DNA from: Eulemur rufifrons
Taxonomy: Eukaryota; Chordata; Mammalia; Primates; Lemuridae
Reading direction: 5' to 3'
Length of the DNA: 64,000 nt
Assembly (NCBI RefSeq): GCF_041146395.1
Contig: NC_091010.1
Location: 47,450,001 to 47,514,000, forward strand
Of this stretch, positions 38,346 to 50,130 are shown in pieces. Both the position numbers and the translations under genes were made by a program. Numbering within the stretch: position 1 is the first letter of the stretch; every line of letters starts with the position of its first letter. Below the pieces are notes generated by a model. That model saw only the letters and a program-made list of their open reading frames with translations. It had not been told where the DNA came from and did no database searches.

Positions 38346-39700
38346 TCTGAGTTCCGTGTTCTCTTCACTACGCAGCAGACACCCAGCATGTGTGTAGTTG
38401 TGTGTGCCGAGGAGGTTTCCTCTGCCCAGCCCTCCTTCATCCCTTCCACCTGCCCCTTAAAAATCCCCACCCTTACAGAGTGGTCCAGACCAGCAGGTCT
38501 CAAAGTGTGGGCCTGGGCTTGTAGCATCAGCATCACCTGGGACTTGTTAGAGGTGTAAAGTCTTGACTCCACTTCAGTTGACTAAATAAGAAACTGTGGG
38601 GGAGGCGCAGCAGTAAATGCTGGAGAAGTTCAGAAGAACAGGGTGGACAGGAAGGAAGCTTCTGGAAGAGGAGAGGCTGGCCCTGGCTGTGAGTGATGGG
38701 CAGAGGAGAGAACCCGGGGGAGGTGGGAAGAACACATCTGATGAGGGAAGTGAGCAGTCTGGCTGTCGGAGCGAGATTTCCGGTTGGGGGCCAGCTGAGA
38801 GCTGGGGTGAGCCATTGGTGTGTGTGTCTTTTGATCTTTCCTGGACACCGTACCCTGTTCGGTGGTCTGTCCCTGAACATCTGGAAGGAGGCTTTGTGGG
38901 AATGTATTATATCTCTAAAGACAAACCCCAGTGACCCTCCCCTGCAGGGTCAGAGCATTGCCAGAGCTGGGCATGTTCTTATGTCTCCATGCTCTCTAAA
39001 TTTGCCCCCCGAGTGGCACCCCCAGCCCTGAATGACTGTGGGGGACCCCAGCCTCATTCCCAGCAAGTCCAGGTTTATAAAGTGGAGGGGGTGCTGCAAG
39101 GGGAATGGGGGACAACTGTGGCCTCCTCCTCCTCACTTATCGCCTGGGGCCTGAGTCGGGGCCAGCAGGGGCATCAGTGCAGCCGGAGGCCCTGCCCAGC
39201 TGGGGGCTCCCTCCACGTGCACCTGGTGGTGTACCCGGTGTGCACACGTGAGGCTGAGATCCAGGCTGGGAAGGGTCCAGGGTGAGCTGGCCAGGGGCTC
39301 CAGGGCTGGAGAAGAGCGAACAGAATCCCAGCCCCCTGTGTCCTGCCGGGGGCTACCACTAGGAGGCTAATGAAAAGGGAAGATGCAGGCCAGGGCTTGG
39401 GCCAGCAGGAGACAGCAAGGGGACAATGTGAGGCAGGAGGGAGGTGGCCCTCAGGCAGGGACAGACAATGTCCCCATATGGGAAGCAGACGGAGCCGCCC
39501 CGCCCCCCTTGGTCCTGGGGCCTGGGCTGCAGCAGGCAGCACTCTCAGCTAAACACCCGCGCTGGTAGTTTGTACCCAAGAAAGAGCCCGCTGAGCCGCG
39601 GCAGGAAAAGGAGCAGAAGGAGGACCTGCTCTCAGATCACCAAGGTCCCCACAAAGGACCTCCGCAGGAAGACTCAGAGCCACGCATGCACACTCCTGCA
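38346..39700. other. No recognised gene
   Basis: G/C-rich unique sequence with short frames on both strands and no recognisable domain. One CTCF-like site at 39354. Confidence 0.35.
39354..39369 (+). promoter_or_regulatory. Candidate CTCF site
   Basis: Plus strand taccactaggaggcta, with the core ccactaggaggc near the CTCF consensus. Motif match only. It points opposite to the one at 18564. Confidence 0.45.
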
Positions 39701-40930
39701 GCACTGACGCTCACACACACAGTGAGATCACATTCTGCTTTTTCTAAATATTTTAAAAATTGCACCATAACATATGCTCAAAGTAAAAGATTACAACAGT
39801 ACAGAGAAGTCTGCGGAGTAAAGTGGGAAAATCCCCGTCTTGTAGTGTCCCCACCAACTTCCTTTTTCAGAGACAATTACTTTCAATACCTGCCTTTAAG
39901 CAAAGGCCGCTTTCCATTGTAAAGTCACAGTGGATCTGTCACCAGCCCTGGCGGCTCTACTGTCTAGTCAATGCCAGGCCTTCCTTGGAGCAGGGCACTG
40001 TGGAGGGGCAGCTAGGACAACACAGACTGCGCACAGCCTGCCCTGCCCGAGATCCAGCTGGGAAACGTCTGCCGGGGGGTGCCAGGGTTTAAATCATCTG
40101 TAGTGATTCCATTTCTACCCAAGTTTATCACCTCCCAAGAATTTAAAAAACCTTTCTTCTGTCTTTATCTCTTAATGCCAGGCCCCATTTTTAGTTTTAT
40201 TAGTTTTCCCCTGTCTTTAAAATTTAGCTCAGCTCATTTGCTTTTGCTCGTAAGTTATTTTTGCTAGTAATCAAAAGGTATGAATGAAATTTTTATAATT
40301 TCATAGTGACATAAAGGGCTGTAGCCTTCTGAGCATTAGGCCCTGGCCAGGCTATCCACTTGTCTTCCCGATGTGAAAGCTGAGCAGAGGTTCTTCTCCT
40401 CTCTGGGACAGCCCCAAAGGACACCCTCTCTGGAACTAATGATCACAGTGGCTTCTTCCCTGGGGTAGGGAAGTAGCAATTATTGGGCCCCTACCATGTG
40501 CTGGCTTCTTTATAAGTGGCATTGGTCAGGACTCATTTGGATGCGAAGGATAGGAACCCAATTTGAATTAGTTTAGGCAAAAAGGGGAATCTACTGGAAG
40601 GGATGGGGACAGTCTCAGGTAAGCAAAGGAAGGTTCAAATAATCAAAGAGTGGGAACGGCAGAGTTGGTACTGAGCTTCAGGAACATTCTGAACAGGACC
40701 TGGGTGGGCTCCAGGATGCTCTGTCTCTGGGGTTTCAACTGCAGCTGCCATTGCCAAGGTAGGATCAAGTCTCCTCTCAGCCCCTTTGTGAAGATCCCAG
40801 AAAAGGACCCAGATTAGTCCCCACAGTTCAGGTGTTCGGTCCAGAGCCAGGTGACTCTGCTCAGGGATGGGGTAGCATTAGGAGACTCTGAGACCACATG
40901 TTGGTTTCCAAAAGAAGAGACCACTATTTC
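39701..40930. other. Unique and unnamed old repeat sequence
   Basis: A/T-rich at 39730-39900 and 40100-40310. A segment near 40520-40620 ('tggtcaggactcatttggat', 'ttagtttaggcaaaaagggg') resembles a dispersed element I cannot name. No gene evidence. Confidence 0.3.
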
Positions 40931-40959
40931 TAGTGGGGCTTGGCCAACAATACCAGATG

Positions 40960-41120
40960 TTTACTACAATCTGTCAGTTCTTCTAATCTCTCGAGTCTAT
41001 AAGGTAAGAATTATCACCCCCGCTTTCCAGGTGAATAAACTGAGACTCTGGTCCCAGACTAGGTAGCCCTAGAGCTTGTAGCCAAAGAAGGATTGTTTGA
41101 CTCCAAAGATCATGCCCTTG
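40960..41120 (-). repeat. MIR SINE fragment
   Basis: 'aaggtaagaattatcacccc' and 'ttccaggtgaataaactgag' fit the reversed MIR core. Confidence 0.6.
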
Positions 41121-41370
41121 ACACCTGTAATACTGATTTCCTCAAGGGAAGGAACAATAAGTCAATGTGAAATACCTTTCTGGTAGGCCAGGTGCATGCC
41201 AGGCACTGTGCTAAGCTGTGGGGGACAGTCAGAGATGCGTCAGGCATGGGTTATGTGCAATGAGAAAGGAATCACAAAGGAGTCCCTTCTCATTAGGTCA
41301 CCAGTTGGCAGGTGACTTTTGACCTGTTCCTTGAAGGAACAGCAAATAGACCAGTTTGGCCAACACTTAG

Positions 41371-41765
<395 letters not shown>

Positions 41766-41769
41766 TCAG

Positions 41770-41925
41770 CCCAAAGGACCAGAGTCTCAGTTAATTAGGC
41801 TCCTTACATCTCAGTTTCCTCATTTGTAAAATAGGATGAAATTAAAATAGCTACTTCTTAGGACTGTGGTGAAAGTTGAATTAAATAATATGTAAGAACA
41901 GTGCTTTGAAGCAGTAACTATTACC
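41770..41925 (+). repeat. MIR SINE fragment
   Basis: 'catctcagtttcctcatttg', 'taaaataggatgaaattaaa', 'gtaagaacagtgctttgaag'. Confidence 0.7.
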
Positions 41926-41989
41926 ATAAGATAAGTTAGATTTTAATATATAGTGGGAGCCTGAAGATTTCCAGGTAGGGCTGTGGCAT

Positions 41990-42464
41990 TGTGTTAGTCT
42001 CCTAGGGCTGCCTAACAAGGTGCCACAAGCTAGGCAGCTTAAAACAACAGTAATTCATTCTCTCACGTTTCTGGAGGCTCCAAGTCCAAAATCAAGGTAT
42101 CAGGAGGGCGATGCTTCTTCAAAGCCTCTAGGGGAGGACACTTCCTTGCTCCTCCAGCTTCTGGTCACCCCAGACATTCCCAGGCTTCTGGCACATCACT
42201 GCCGCTCTCTGCCTCCATCTTCTCATGGCCGTCTTCCCTCTGTGTCTTTGTGTCGGTGTCTTTGAACGATGTCGTCCTCTTTTTGTAGGGACACCAGTCA
42301 TATTAGAGTAAAGGTCCACTGTATCTCAGCACGACCTCATCTTAACCTACATCTTAATTACATCTGCAAAGAGTCCATTTCCAAAAAGAGTCACATTCAC
42401 AAGTAGCAGGGGTTAGGACTTCAACAAATTGGGTTGGGGGGAGATATGCAATTCGACCTGTAAT
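41990..42464 (+). mobile_element. Solo LTR of an ERV-L element (MLT2-like)
   Basis: Begins 'tgtgttagtctcctagggct' and continues 'cagcttaaaacaacagtaat', 'tctcacgtttctggaggctc', 'ttgtagggacaccagtcata', 'cacgacctcatcttaaccta' and 'agagtcacattcacaagtag', ending 'gcaattcgacctgtaat'. This is the order of the MLT2 LTR family, non-autonomous remains of the ancient ERV-L group. No internal retroviral sequence adjoins it, so it is a solo LTR. No convincing target-site duplication is visible. Confidence 0.8.
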
Positions 42465-43840
42465 GAGAGCTGTGCTTTGGGTAGGTTGATTTAGTAGGGT
42501 GATGGGACGCACTGCATCCTAGATGGACAGGTGTCGAGCAGACTGCTCAAGAGGCAAGAAAGGAGGGGACTGATTCGGGCCAGTGGCAATGAGGACGAAG
42601 ATTTTCCAGGACCTGATCATCAATGGGAGGAGGAGGAAGTGGAGAAAAGGGGGTGTCCAGATGACTCAGAGGCTTTGGGACTGGAAGGACAGAGGGATGA
42701 AGGAATGGGGAGGGAGATGGGGGGAGCAGAGCCCATCAGACACTAAGCTGTTTGAAGACAGGGATTGTGTCCTTCACTTGGCATCCTCAGTGCTGGGCAC
42801 AGTGTCTGGACATCATAAGTGCTTGAGAAACGTTTGCCAAAGAAAGGAATGCATTCAGTTTTGCACGTGATGAATTTGACGTACCAGTTGAAAGAGGCAG
42901 GTGGAAATTCCAGCCTGTCATTCAGGAGATAGAGTTTGGGGTTAGAAATCCCAACTGGGAGTTTACTTCCAGAGAGATTACAGGTCCAGTTGGGATGGAT
43001 GGAGCTCTGGAAAAGGCAGACAGGGAAGAAAAGAGGCTGGAGGGCAGAACCATGGGGCATAGGTACATTTGGGGGTGGAAGAAAGCGGAGAGGCTGGTAG
43101 AAGGCTGAAAAGGAACTTCAGAGATGGGGTAGGAGAACGGGGAGGCACAATGGCAATGTCACAGAAATCCAGAAAGGAACCGGTTTCAAGGAGGAGGGGT
43201 GGAGCCGCTGCCAAATGCGCAGAGGTCACAGAGAAGAAAGGCTGAGAGGAGCCTGTGGATTTGCTAATTAGGAGACTGGCAGCAGTGTCCCCACCTGGTT
43301 AGGGGAGGAGGATGTGAGGGGAGCCGACTCCGGGCAAAGAACCTGGGAAGTCCGTGTCCCTACGCGTGTGCACATGCTCTTGCACTCTGTGCACTGCGTG
43401 GCCTGGGTGGTCTATGACTGATGAGTATTAATAAAAACAAAGACAAAAACCTTGATGGTGGGTGCGGGTGCGCATGTCGGAACTCAGGGCTTGCAAGTCA
43501 GGAAAGGACCAGACATAGGGGCAGAAGAGACAGCTCAGGAAAACGGAGAGTCATTTTTCGTGCCTCCAAAGCCTTCTTTGTGAGTGGAGAGTTGGAGGCC
43601 AGTGACCTCCCAGGCAGATGGTAAAACAATGCCCTGCCCAGCCCTCAGATCCCAGAGGCCACTTGTCCAGGCATCTTTTGCCCTTGCCCCTCAGTGGGGG
43701 TGGGTGAGGGGGTCCCCACTACTGTCAGACTGGTTTATCACTGTATCCCCAGGGTCTGAGTCAGTGTTCAACACATAGAAGGTACCCATATGACAATCAC
43801 AATAACAACAACAGCGCTACCACCAGCTACAACCCCTCTG
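42465..43840. other. Mostly unique, with two L2-like tails
   Basis: 'tgtttgaagacagggattgt' to 'cacagtgtctggacatcata' (about 42748-42825) and 'tgtatccccagggtctgagt' (about 43742-43790) look like sense L2 3' ends. The rest is purine-rich unique sequence with no gene support. Confidence 0.4.
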
Positions 43841-43844
43841 CGAT

Positions 43845-44065
43845 GATCAGTGCCTACTGCCTGCCACCTACTATATGCCAGGTATTTATATTTATCTTCT
43901 CATTTCATACTCACAACAGCTTCACAGGGTTGGTACTATTATTATCCCCACTTAACAGATAAGGAAATGGGAGTTCTGAATGATTTAGTAAGTTTCCAAA
44001 GGCCAGCTAGGAAATGCTAGAATCGGGATTTGAACCCAGATCCGTGTGACCCTAGGACTCTCACC
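43845..44065 (-). repeat. MIR SINE, antisense
   Basis: 'cctactatatgccaggtatt', 'ccacttaacagataaggaaa', 'cgggatttgaacccagatcc'. Near full length. Confidence 0.85.
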
Positions 44066-44094
44066 CTCAACCATTATGATTATTATACTACTGT

Positions 44095-44262
44095 GTGGAG
44101 AGGGTTTGGGGGGTGTAATCTGTGTCTGTCCTGCAGTTTTATGCATTTATTTGTGGGTGGCCACAAGGTATGTCCATTTGTAGGTCCTTGTGTGGGGTGT
44201 GTGTCCCTGTGTGAATGGTGTATCTGTATTCAGGTGTGTGTCCTTGTGGGTTTAATTACAGA
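44095..44262. repeat. TG-rich degenerate segment
   Basis: 'tgtgtctgtcctgcagtttt', 'ccttgtgtggggtgtgtgtc' and similar words. Low complexity. Confidence 0.45.
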
Positions 44263-44394
44263 TGTTATTTTACATCCTGCTCCCAGGTTGGAGCTCCCCA
44301 ATTTATCTCTGCTTGGGGCAATGATGGTTGAGTTTGGCTTTCAGGTGTGTCTAGAGCTCAGTCCTGAGCCCACCTCCGCCCCACAGGGCCCATG

Positions 44395-44490
44395 AGGGGG
44401 CCTGTCCCCCACAGTCCTGCCCGTAATTCTCCTTCCTTGTTTAAAGGGGCCAGTGGGTTTAATGATTAGTTACCGCCTTGTCAATATTCT
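44395..44490. promoter_or_regulatory. Small candidate conserved noncoding element
   Basis: A short repeat-free island, 'gggtttaatgattagttacc' and 'gccttgtcaatattctcacc', between a G/C-rich stretch and a CA-rich tract. Confidence 0.35.
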
Positions 44491-44533
44491 CACCCAGGGA
44501 GAGAATGAATGGTGAGGCCCTGCCCCCGCCCCG

Positions 44534-44571
44534 ACACACACGCACACACACTCACACACACACGCACACAG
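44534..44571. repeat. (CA)n microsatellite, imperfect
   Basis: CA repeats interrupted by G and T over about 38 bp. Confidence 0.88.
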
Positions 44572-44859
44572 TGGCAGATTAACATGAAGGAAGGGACCCT
44601 TCACAAGGGGACTTGGGGGAGGGCAGCTCCAGAGGAGGCTCTGCAGGGACATTGGAAGAGCCGTTCCTTGAGATTCTCCAATTATTCCCATAAAGGTGGT
44701 GCCAGCAGACAGAGCAAGCCCCCTTCAACCACCTGTCCCCCCAAACCTCTCCTCGCCAACTCCTGCAGGCCCTGGGAGGCAATGGGAAGACCCCCTGGGG
44801 AGGGGAGCCCCTTCTTGATGTGGGAGAGCACGCCTGTCCCAGTTTTCACAGTCACATAC

Positions 44860-45130
44860 TTGAAAGTGCGTATGTCTGTATGTTTCTGTATCTGTGAATT
44901 TCCATTTTCATGTGCTTTGGTGACCAGCCATCCATGTATCTGACTGTGTAACACAGTCCACAAGTACATTTGGGTCCTTGTGTCCCTCCATGTTCGTATG
45001 TGGCTGTATATGCCCACAGCATGCATGTATCCACATGCGTATCCATGCTGGGGTACGTGTATGTGTGGGGGCTGCATATGCAGAAGTGTGGGGGAGGTGT
45101 CTCTGTGTCCTGCTGTGTGCACTTCCGTGT
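44860..45130. repeat. TG-rich degenerate array
   Basis: 'gtatgtctgtatgtttctgt', 'catgtatccacatgcgtatc', 'gtacgtgtatgtgtgggggc'. Words recur without fixed period. Long frames on both strands here are artefacts of this composition. Confidence 0.6.
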
Positions 45131-45900
45131 CCTTGCCCTTCACAGCTGTGAAGGGTGGCTCTGTTCCCATCCTCTTCTGGGTTCCGAACCCCATCCTGGT
45201 GTCCTGCGGTCTCTTGCTGGGGGGGCAGCTGAATAATGATGATGCTTCCTCGCCTCCCTGTCTCTCCGAGCTTCAAAGGCAGGCCATGGTGACTCAGACA
45301 CGAAGCTATGGACCCCCTGACCCCATCCCGTCTTTGCTCACTGGAACCCTCCCTGTGGGGCTCCTGAGTCCTCATGGTCTTGAACCTGGGTCTCCTCATT
45401 GCCCAGAGGGTGTGTCCACACTACCCTCAGTGGGTCCTCACTGCCCCATGCCTGGTGCCTGGGGAGCTCAGCCCACTCTCGATCTGCTACCCAGCCTCTG
45501 CTGTCCCCCATTCTCACTCAGATCAGAAGTCACCCCACATCCATTTGGTGACTCGCCCTATGGCATAAATGTCTTTGGTGCAAATTCTGTTCCCTAGCCA
45601 CCCTAACCGCTAACCGCACTCTCCCCTATGACTCCACATCCCACCCTCACTGGCTCCAGCCCTGGAAGAAAGGGGAAGAGAGGGGAGACTGAGCAGCGAG
45701 TTGCTCCCCTTCTGTCAGGACTCAGCACCCGGGGAGGGGCCCAGGACCTGGGGCAGCCGAGGGGAAGGACAAGAAGGAGTAGCCAGGGAGGGGCTGAACC
45801 TGCTGGAAAAGAAATGGCGGACTCAGGTCCATCCTCCTGCAGTCCCCTGCCCCTGCCGCACACACTCACACACTCACTCACACACACTCACCCTGTTGGA
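45131..45900. other. No recognised gene; CA-rich run at 45858-45891
   Basis: Unique C-rich sequence with open frames up to about 200 codons lacking domains. It ends in a CACA/CACT run just before a strong candidate CNE. Confidence 0.35.
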
Positions 45901-45902
45901 AG

Positions 45903-46045
45903 GTGACATTTGCTATTAACCTTATATTGGGCCATTTTGTAAATCAATGTCACTTACATTTAATAACAAGTGTAATCAAAGGAATTATGCAAATTTAATT
46001 TGATGCTTCTTGAATTATGCAAATCTGCGGTGCACATAATGTTCT
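45903..46045. promoter_or_regulatory. Candidate conserved noncoding element with duplicated octamer unit
   Basis: An A/T-rich, repeat-free island: 'tgctattaaccttatattgg', 'gtaaatcaatgtcacttaca', 'ttaataacaagtgtaatcaa'. The 13-mer gaattatgcaaat occurs twice in direct orientation (45982-45994 and 46012-46024), start to start exactly 30 bp. Each has a POU octamer fused to an ATTA core. Similar to the element at 31790. Confidence 0.6.
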
Positions 46046-46059
46046 CTGACATGTGCCCG

Positions 46060-46530
46060 TTGGAGAGAGAGCGAGAGCAAGGGAGAAAGTGGGGAGGGGT
46101 GGAGGAGGGACGCTAGGACTGGGACTGAGGGAGCGAGGAGGAGGGGGGTGGGCTGGGACTTGGGCCGAGGGCGGGGGAGGCAGCAGAGCAGCTGTGGTCC
46201 CAGGTGCTCTCCATCACGGGTGGGAAGGGGTGGCCGAGGTCTGGTACCTCCACCTTCTCTCTGTTCCCCTCTCTGCCTCCAGGCTTCTGCTCCCTTCCTC
46301 CTCCCCAGGCTCAGCATGGTCTTGCTGGCCACTTGTCCTCAATGTCTCCTTCTGAGAAATGGGAGTGGCCTAAAAGAGCTGACCAATCATGGAAGCAAGA
46401 CTCGTGTTAGAGCTTGGTCCTCTGAGAGGTCAGCTTCTCAGTCCCCAGCCTCCACGTCAGGGTGACCTGTTGTGACACTAGATAATATGATTGATTGTCT
46501 TTTTTGTTCTTAATGGTCTTGAGATCCCGG
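46060..46530. other. No recognised gene
   Basis: Purine-rich on the plus strand (46060-46190), then unique sequence. No exon support. Confidence 0.35.
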
Positions 46531-46534
46531 CAGA

Positions 46535-46935
46535 AGAAATTGCACCATCCACCATGTGACAACAAAAACCTGCTGACTCACTCCCAGGCACATGTTGCGA
46601 CAAACCTAACATGGTGATAATACACATATGTTGTAACATGCATTTATATCCGAGATGACACAGCCACACACATACTATTGAAACAGTAGAGACATTCACA
46701 GTGAGACAATCAAACTTGGATTCAGTTTCTCCTAGGGACCCACATAAAGGTTACATAGATACAAACACTGAGGTGCCCCCTCCAATACACGAATATTCAA
46801 AATGTCACCTAGACACACCTGGGCCCAAGGGACATTGATTCCTAGTGGTATGCCTATCCCAAAGCATGCTGATGTTCATGGCCAAATACTCACTAACACT
46901 GACACGTGTAAATACAAGGTACATTCCTTGGTGCT
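46535..46935. repeat. CA-strand degenerate array
   Basis: 'acatggtgataatacacata', 'tgttgtaacatgcatttata', 'gacacagccacacacatact', 'gacattcacagtgagacaat'. Its word content is the reverse complement of the TG-rich array at 48030-49330, suggesting related material in opposite orientation. By eye only. Confidence 0.45.
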
Positions 46936-47540
46936 GACACGCCCTCACTGACTCTCGGAGCTCCTAGCTGGAACAGGTGTCCTCCTTTACGGTCGGGCTC
47001 CGTCTGATGTATATTGGCCTCTGCCTCAGTCTAGTCTGGAGTAGGGCAAAAATAATGACACCCTGAACAAAAGGGACTTCTGTAGTATGAAGGCCACCCA
47101 GGTCATGAAACTGTTGGGGCCAAGTGATGAGAAGGAAGACCATCAAGGCCATGAAACTGCTCCCCAAACCCTGGATGCTGGTTCGAGTCACTAAGGGACA
47201 TCTCAGGAAGTTACATCAAGGTTCCAAGTGTGGACCAGCTGTCCCTAAACCCTCACCTCCTCCACAGTGCCCACCCAACCCTAAGACCATCACAGACTGG
47301 CAGTCACAGACTGGCCCGGATCCCTGTCTGTGTGAGTGGGGCAGAGCCCTGGTGGGTTCCTCTTCCCCGAGCTGTGGGTGTAGAGAAGAGGTCCGTCCCT
47401 TCCCTGAGACGTTGGCATGAATCCTTAAGGAGTGTAACGGTATTGGGCAAGTACTCTCCAAGTACCAGCCATCACTGGTATTATAAGAATGATAATAATT
47501 CTTATTATTTTCCTTCTCCTTGTAAGTTCTACCTTGGATT
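46936..47540. other. No recognised element
   Basis: Unique sequence. No repeat, RNA gene or supported exon. Confidence 0.35.
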
Positions 47541-47542
47541 TA

Positions 47543-47912
47543 AAATGATGCCTCCAGGCTGGGCGCAGTGGCTCACGCCTGTAATCCTAGCACTCTGGGA
47601 GGCTGAGGCTGGAGGATCGCTTGAGCTCAGGAGTTCGAGACCAGCCTGAGCAAGAGCAAGACCCCCTCTCTACTAAAAATAGAAAGAAATTATCTGGACA
47701 GCTAAAAATATATATAGAAAAAAAATTAGCCGGGCATGGTGGCGCATGCCTGTAGTCCCAGCTACTCAGGAGGCTGAGGCAGAAGGATGCTTAAGCCCAG
47801 GAGTTTGAGGTTGCTGTGAGCTTGATGCCACGGTACTCTAGCCGGCACTCTAGCCGGGGCAATAGAGCAACACTGTGTCTCAAAAAAAAAAAAAAAAAAG
47901 ATGATGCCTCCA
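47543..47912 (+). repeat. Alu, strepsirrhine type with linker insert
   Basis: Begins 'ggctgggcgcagtggctcac' at 47557. The linker has 'gaaattatctggacagctaa' and 'aaatatatatagaaaaaaaa'. Near the 3' end the word actctagccgg is duplicated ('actctagccggcactctagc'). Target-site duplication aaatgatgcctcca (47543-47556) and atgatgcctcca (47901-47912). Confidence 0.94.
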
Positions 47913-48029
47913 TTCCCACTACTCCTTTCTCAGCCCTACCCTCATGCTTGGCATCTAGAGGCCTATTCCTACTGAGACAGCTTCTTTACCGTTAATTAGA
48001 CAGAGTGACTAGGGGGTTGATAGGTGTAG

Positions 48030-49330
48030 AAGGGGTCAGGGGTCAGGGTGTATCTGTCAGTGAGGGTGTGGCAGTCACAGTGTATTTGTGTATGAGTGTT
48101 ACTATGTGTCTGTTATGAGTGTGATTGTGTCTCAGAGTTTCTCCTTGTCATTTGTGTGTCATTGAGTCATTTGCCTGTCCGTGGGTTAGAGTATGTTTGT
48201 GTTTGCTGTTTAAGTTAATGATTTCTGTATCAATGCAGTGTATTCTGTTTCAAGGTTATCTTCATACGTGTCATATTCTGTGAATGTGTCTCACCCTCTC
48301 CTATGTGTCAGCATGTTTGGGTTGTCACAGAATGTGTATTCCTGTGTTTGACTTCATATAACATGCAAATAAGTGAATACTCAATATGTCACAATATGAA
48401 TCTCGTTCTATGTGTCACCATATTTGAGTTGTTAAAATGTGTATGTCATCGCACTGGAATTATCATGATGTCTGAGTTGATATAACATATGCCTAAATCT
48501 ATCTCACTGTGTTTGAATGATCCCAATGAGGGTTGCCATGTTTGAGTTGTCATCATGTGTTCTTGTGAACCAGCAGGTTTCAGTAGGCAGAATGTGAGTT
48601 GGTCATTATGTTTAAATTGTCACCATGAGTAAATCATTGTATTTACATTATCATGATGTAAGGTTGTATGTGTTGCCAGGTTTGAGTTCTCAGGGGTATT
48701 GTGGAATGTAATCAGTTTTCGAGTTGACACAATGGATGTCATTGTGTCATTGTTTATGAATTGTCCCCAAATTATGAGGATATCACCAGGTTTGAATGTT
48801 CACAATGTGTCTCTCTGTAGGACTCCAAGTCTAAGTTGTCATAGTTTCTTTGTGTGACAATATATTTGCATTTTAACAACATGGTGTGTCTCTCTGTTTA
48901 AGTTGGCACAATGTACACCACATCATGTTTAAATAATCCAATGTTTATGTTGTTACAATATATGTCTGTGTGAATCATTGTGTTTCAATAATTACAGTGT
49001 ACGTGTCCACCACCATGTATGAGTTCTACATCTGCATTTACGTTATGGTGTTACAATGCATGTCTGTGAATACCATGTTTAAGTTGTCATAATGTATATT
49101 GCCATGTTTGTCACAATTGTTGCATCACCCTAATGTGTATTGCCATGTTTGGGTTGTCAAAGTGTATCTGTGTGTTGCCATGTTAAGGTGTCATGGTGTT
49201 TTGCCCTGTGAGTTTGCATACTGTGTCTCTGTGTGTATTTGAAAATGTTTGAGGTGTTAATAATACCTGTGTGCCACCATATTGGAGGTGTCTCTTAAAG
49301 TGTGTGTGACAATGCACTTCTCAGCATGGT
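48030..49330. repeat. Long degenerate TG-rich tandem array
   Basis: About 1.3 kb in which 'gtttgagttgtca' and 'caatgtgtgtc'/'caccatg' variants recur: near 48312, 48423, 48540, 48608, 48680, 48790, 48832, 48898, 49078, 49148 and 49248. Spacings vary (about 40 to 120), so it is an old, indel-rich minisatellite or a multi-step expansion. No coding potential. It adjoins the candidate CNE at 49440. Confidence 0.7.
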
Positions 49331-49439
49331 TCCAAAGTGAGACTAGGAATGAGAGGGAGAGGAGGGGGGCCAGAGGAGGCAGGAGGCTGGGCCGTAATCA
49401 AGATGGGGTGGGAAGGGGGCTGCTGGGGGTTAGGGACAG

Positions 49440-49685
49440 AGGAAGCTCTAATTGGCCCACGGTGAATTATTCACATGTATAATCCTCGAAGAATTTCAGC
49501 TCGGGCAGTGCCAGTAAATGCTGTGCATGTTTAAAAGTCATTTCCATAAGTAAGTGCAATTTCTCTACTGTTTGCCCCTGTTTAATGAAGTGAAATCTTG
49601 TTTGCATTCCTCCCAATTTCCCAACGAAAGGCGCCCAACCGTTCGCACCAAAATTACACCGCCCAAATTAAAACTCGGGCTCTGA
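49440..49685. promoter_or_regulatory. Candidate conserved noncoding element
   Basis: Unique sequence with 'gaagctctaattggcccacg', 'cggtgaattattcacatgta', 'ctgtttaatgaagtgaaatc' and 'cgcccaaattaaaactcggg'. Borders on the TG array to its left and G-rich DNA to its right. Confidence 0.5.
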
Positions 49686-49894
49686 GGGAGGTGAGGGGAC
49701 ACAGCACTGGGCCCTTCTGGGAGGGCCTATGGAGGGGTGGGGGGCAGGCAGAGCCCAGCCTGGGTTTTTCAGCTCTTTGCTTCCCTGTAATTCTGGCAAT
49801 TTCGAGTGCTCCCCCCACCATGTTCCCCACCCCACTTGCCCCATCAGGTTCTTCCTCCTTTTTAAAACAAACCCCTGGGGTCGAGAAGGGGGCA

Positions 49895-50130
49895 TGATGT
49901 ATGCGTTCATATATATGTAAATGTACCCCTATACACATTTATATACATGTTCATGTGTATATTTGTGAAACTGTGATATATAGTCATATAACGTGATAAT
50001 TAAAACACGATACATACAGATACATTGTAATGACAAACACAAATGGTTACGTGTGTATTTGCTTATCAACCCCTGCCTAGGTGTGTATGTGGATTTGTGT
50101 GCATGTCCAGCTTTATGTGTTGGGTGTATT
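49895..50130. repeat. TA/TG-rich low-complexity segment
   Basis: 'ttcatatatatgtaaatgta', 'catttatatacatgttcatg' then 'gtgtgtatttgcttatcaac'. No fixed period. Confidence 0.5.

Noticed and set aside
41990..42464. Intact endogenous retrovirus
   Set aside because: Only a solo LTR-like sequence is present; no internal viral region is seen on either side.
44980..45597. Plus-strand open frame of 205 codons
   Set aside because: It begins in the TG-rich array and shows Cys/Val/His-rich low-complexity sequence.
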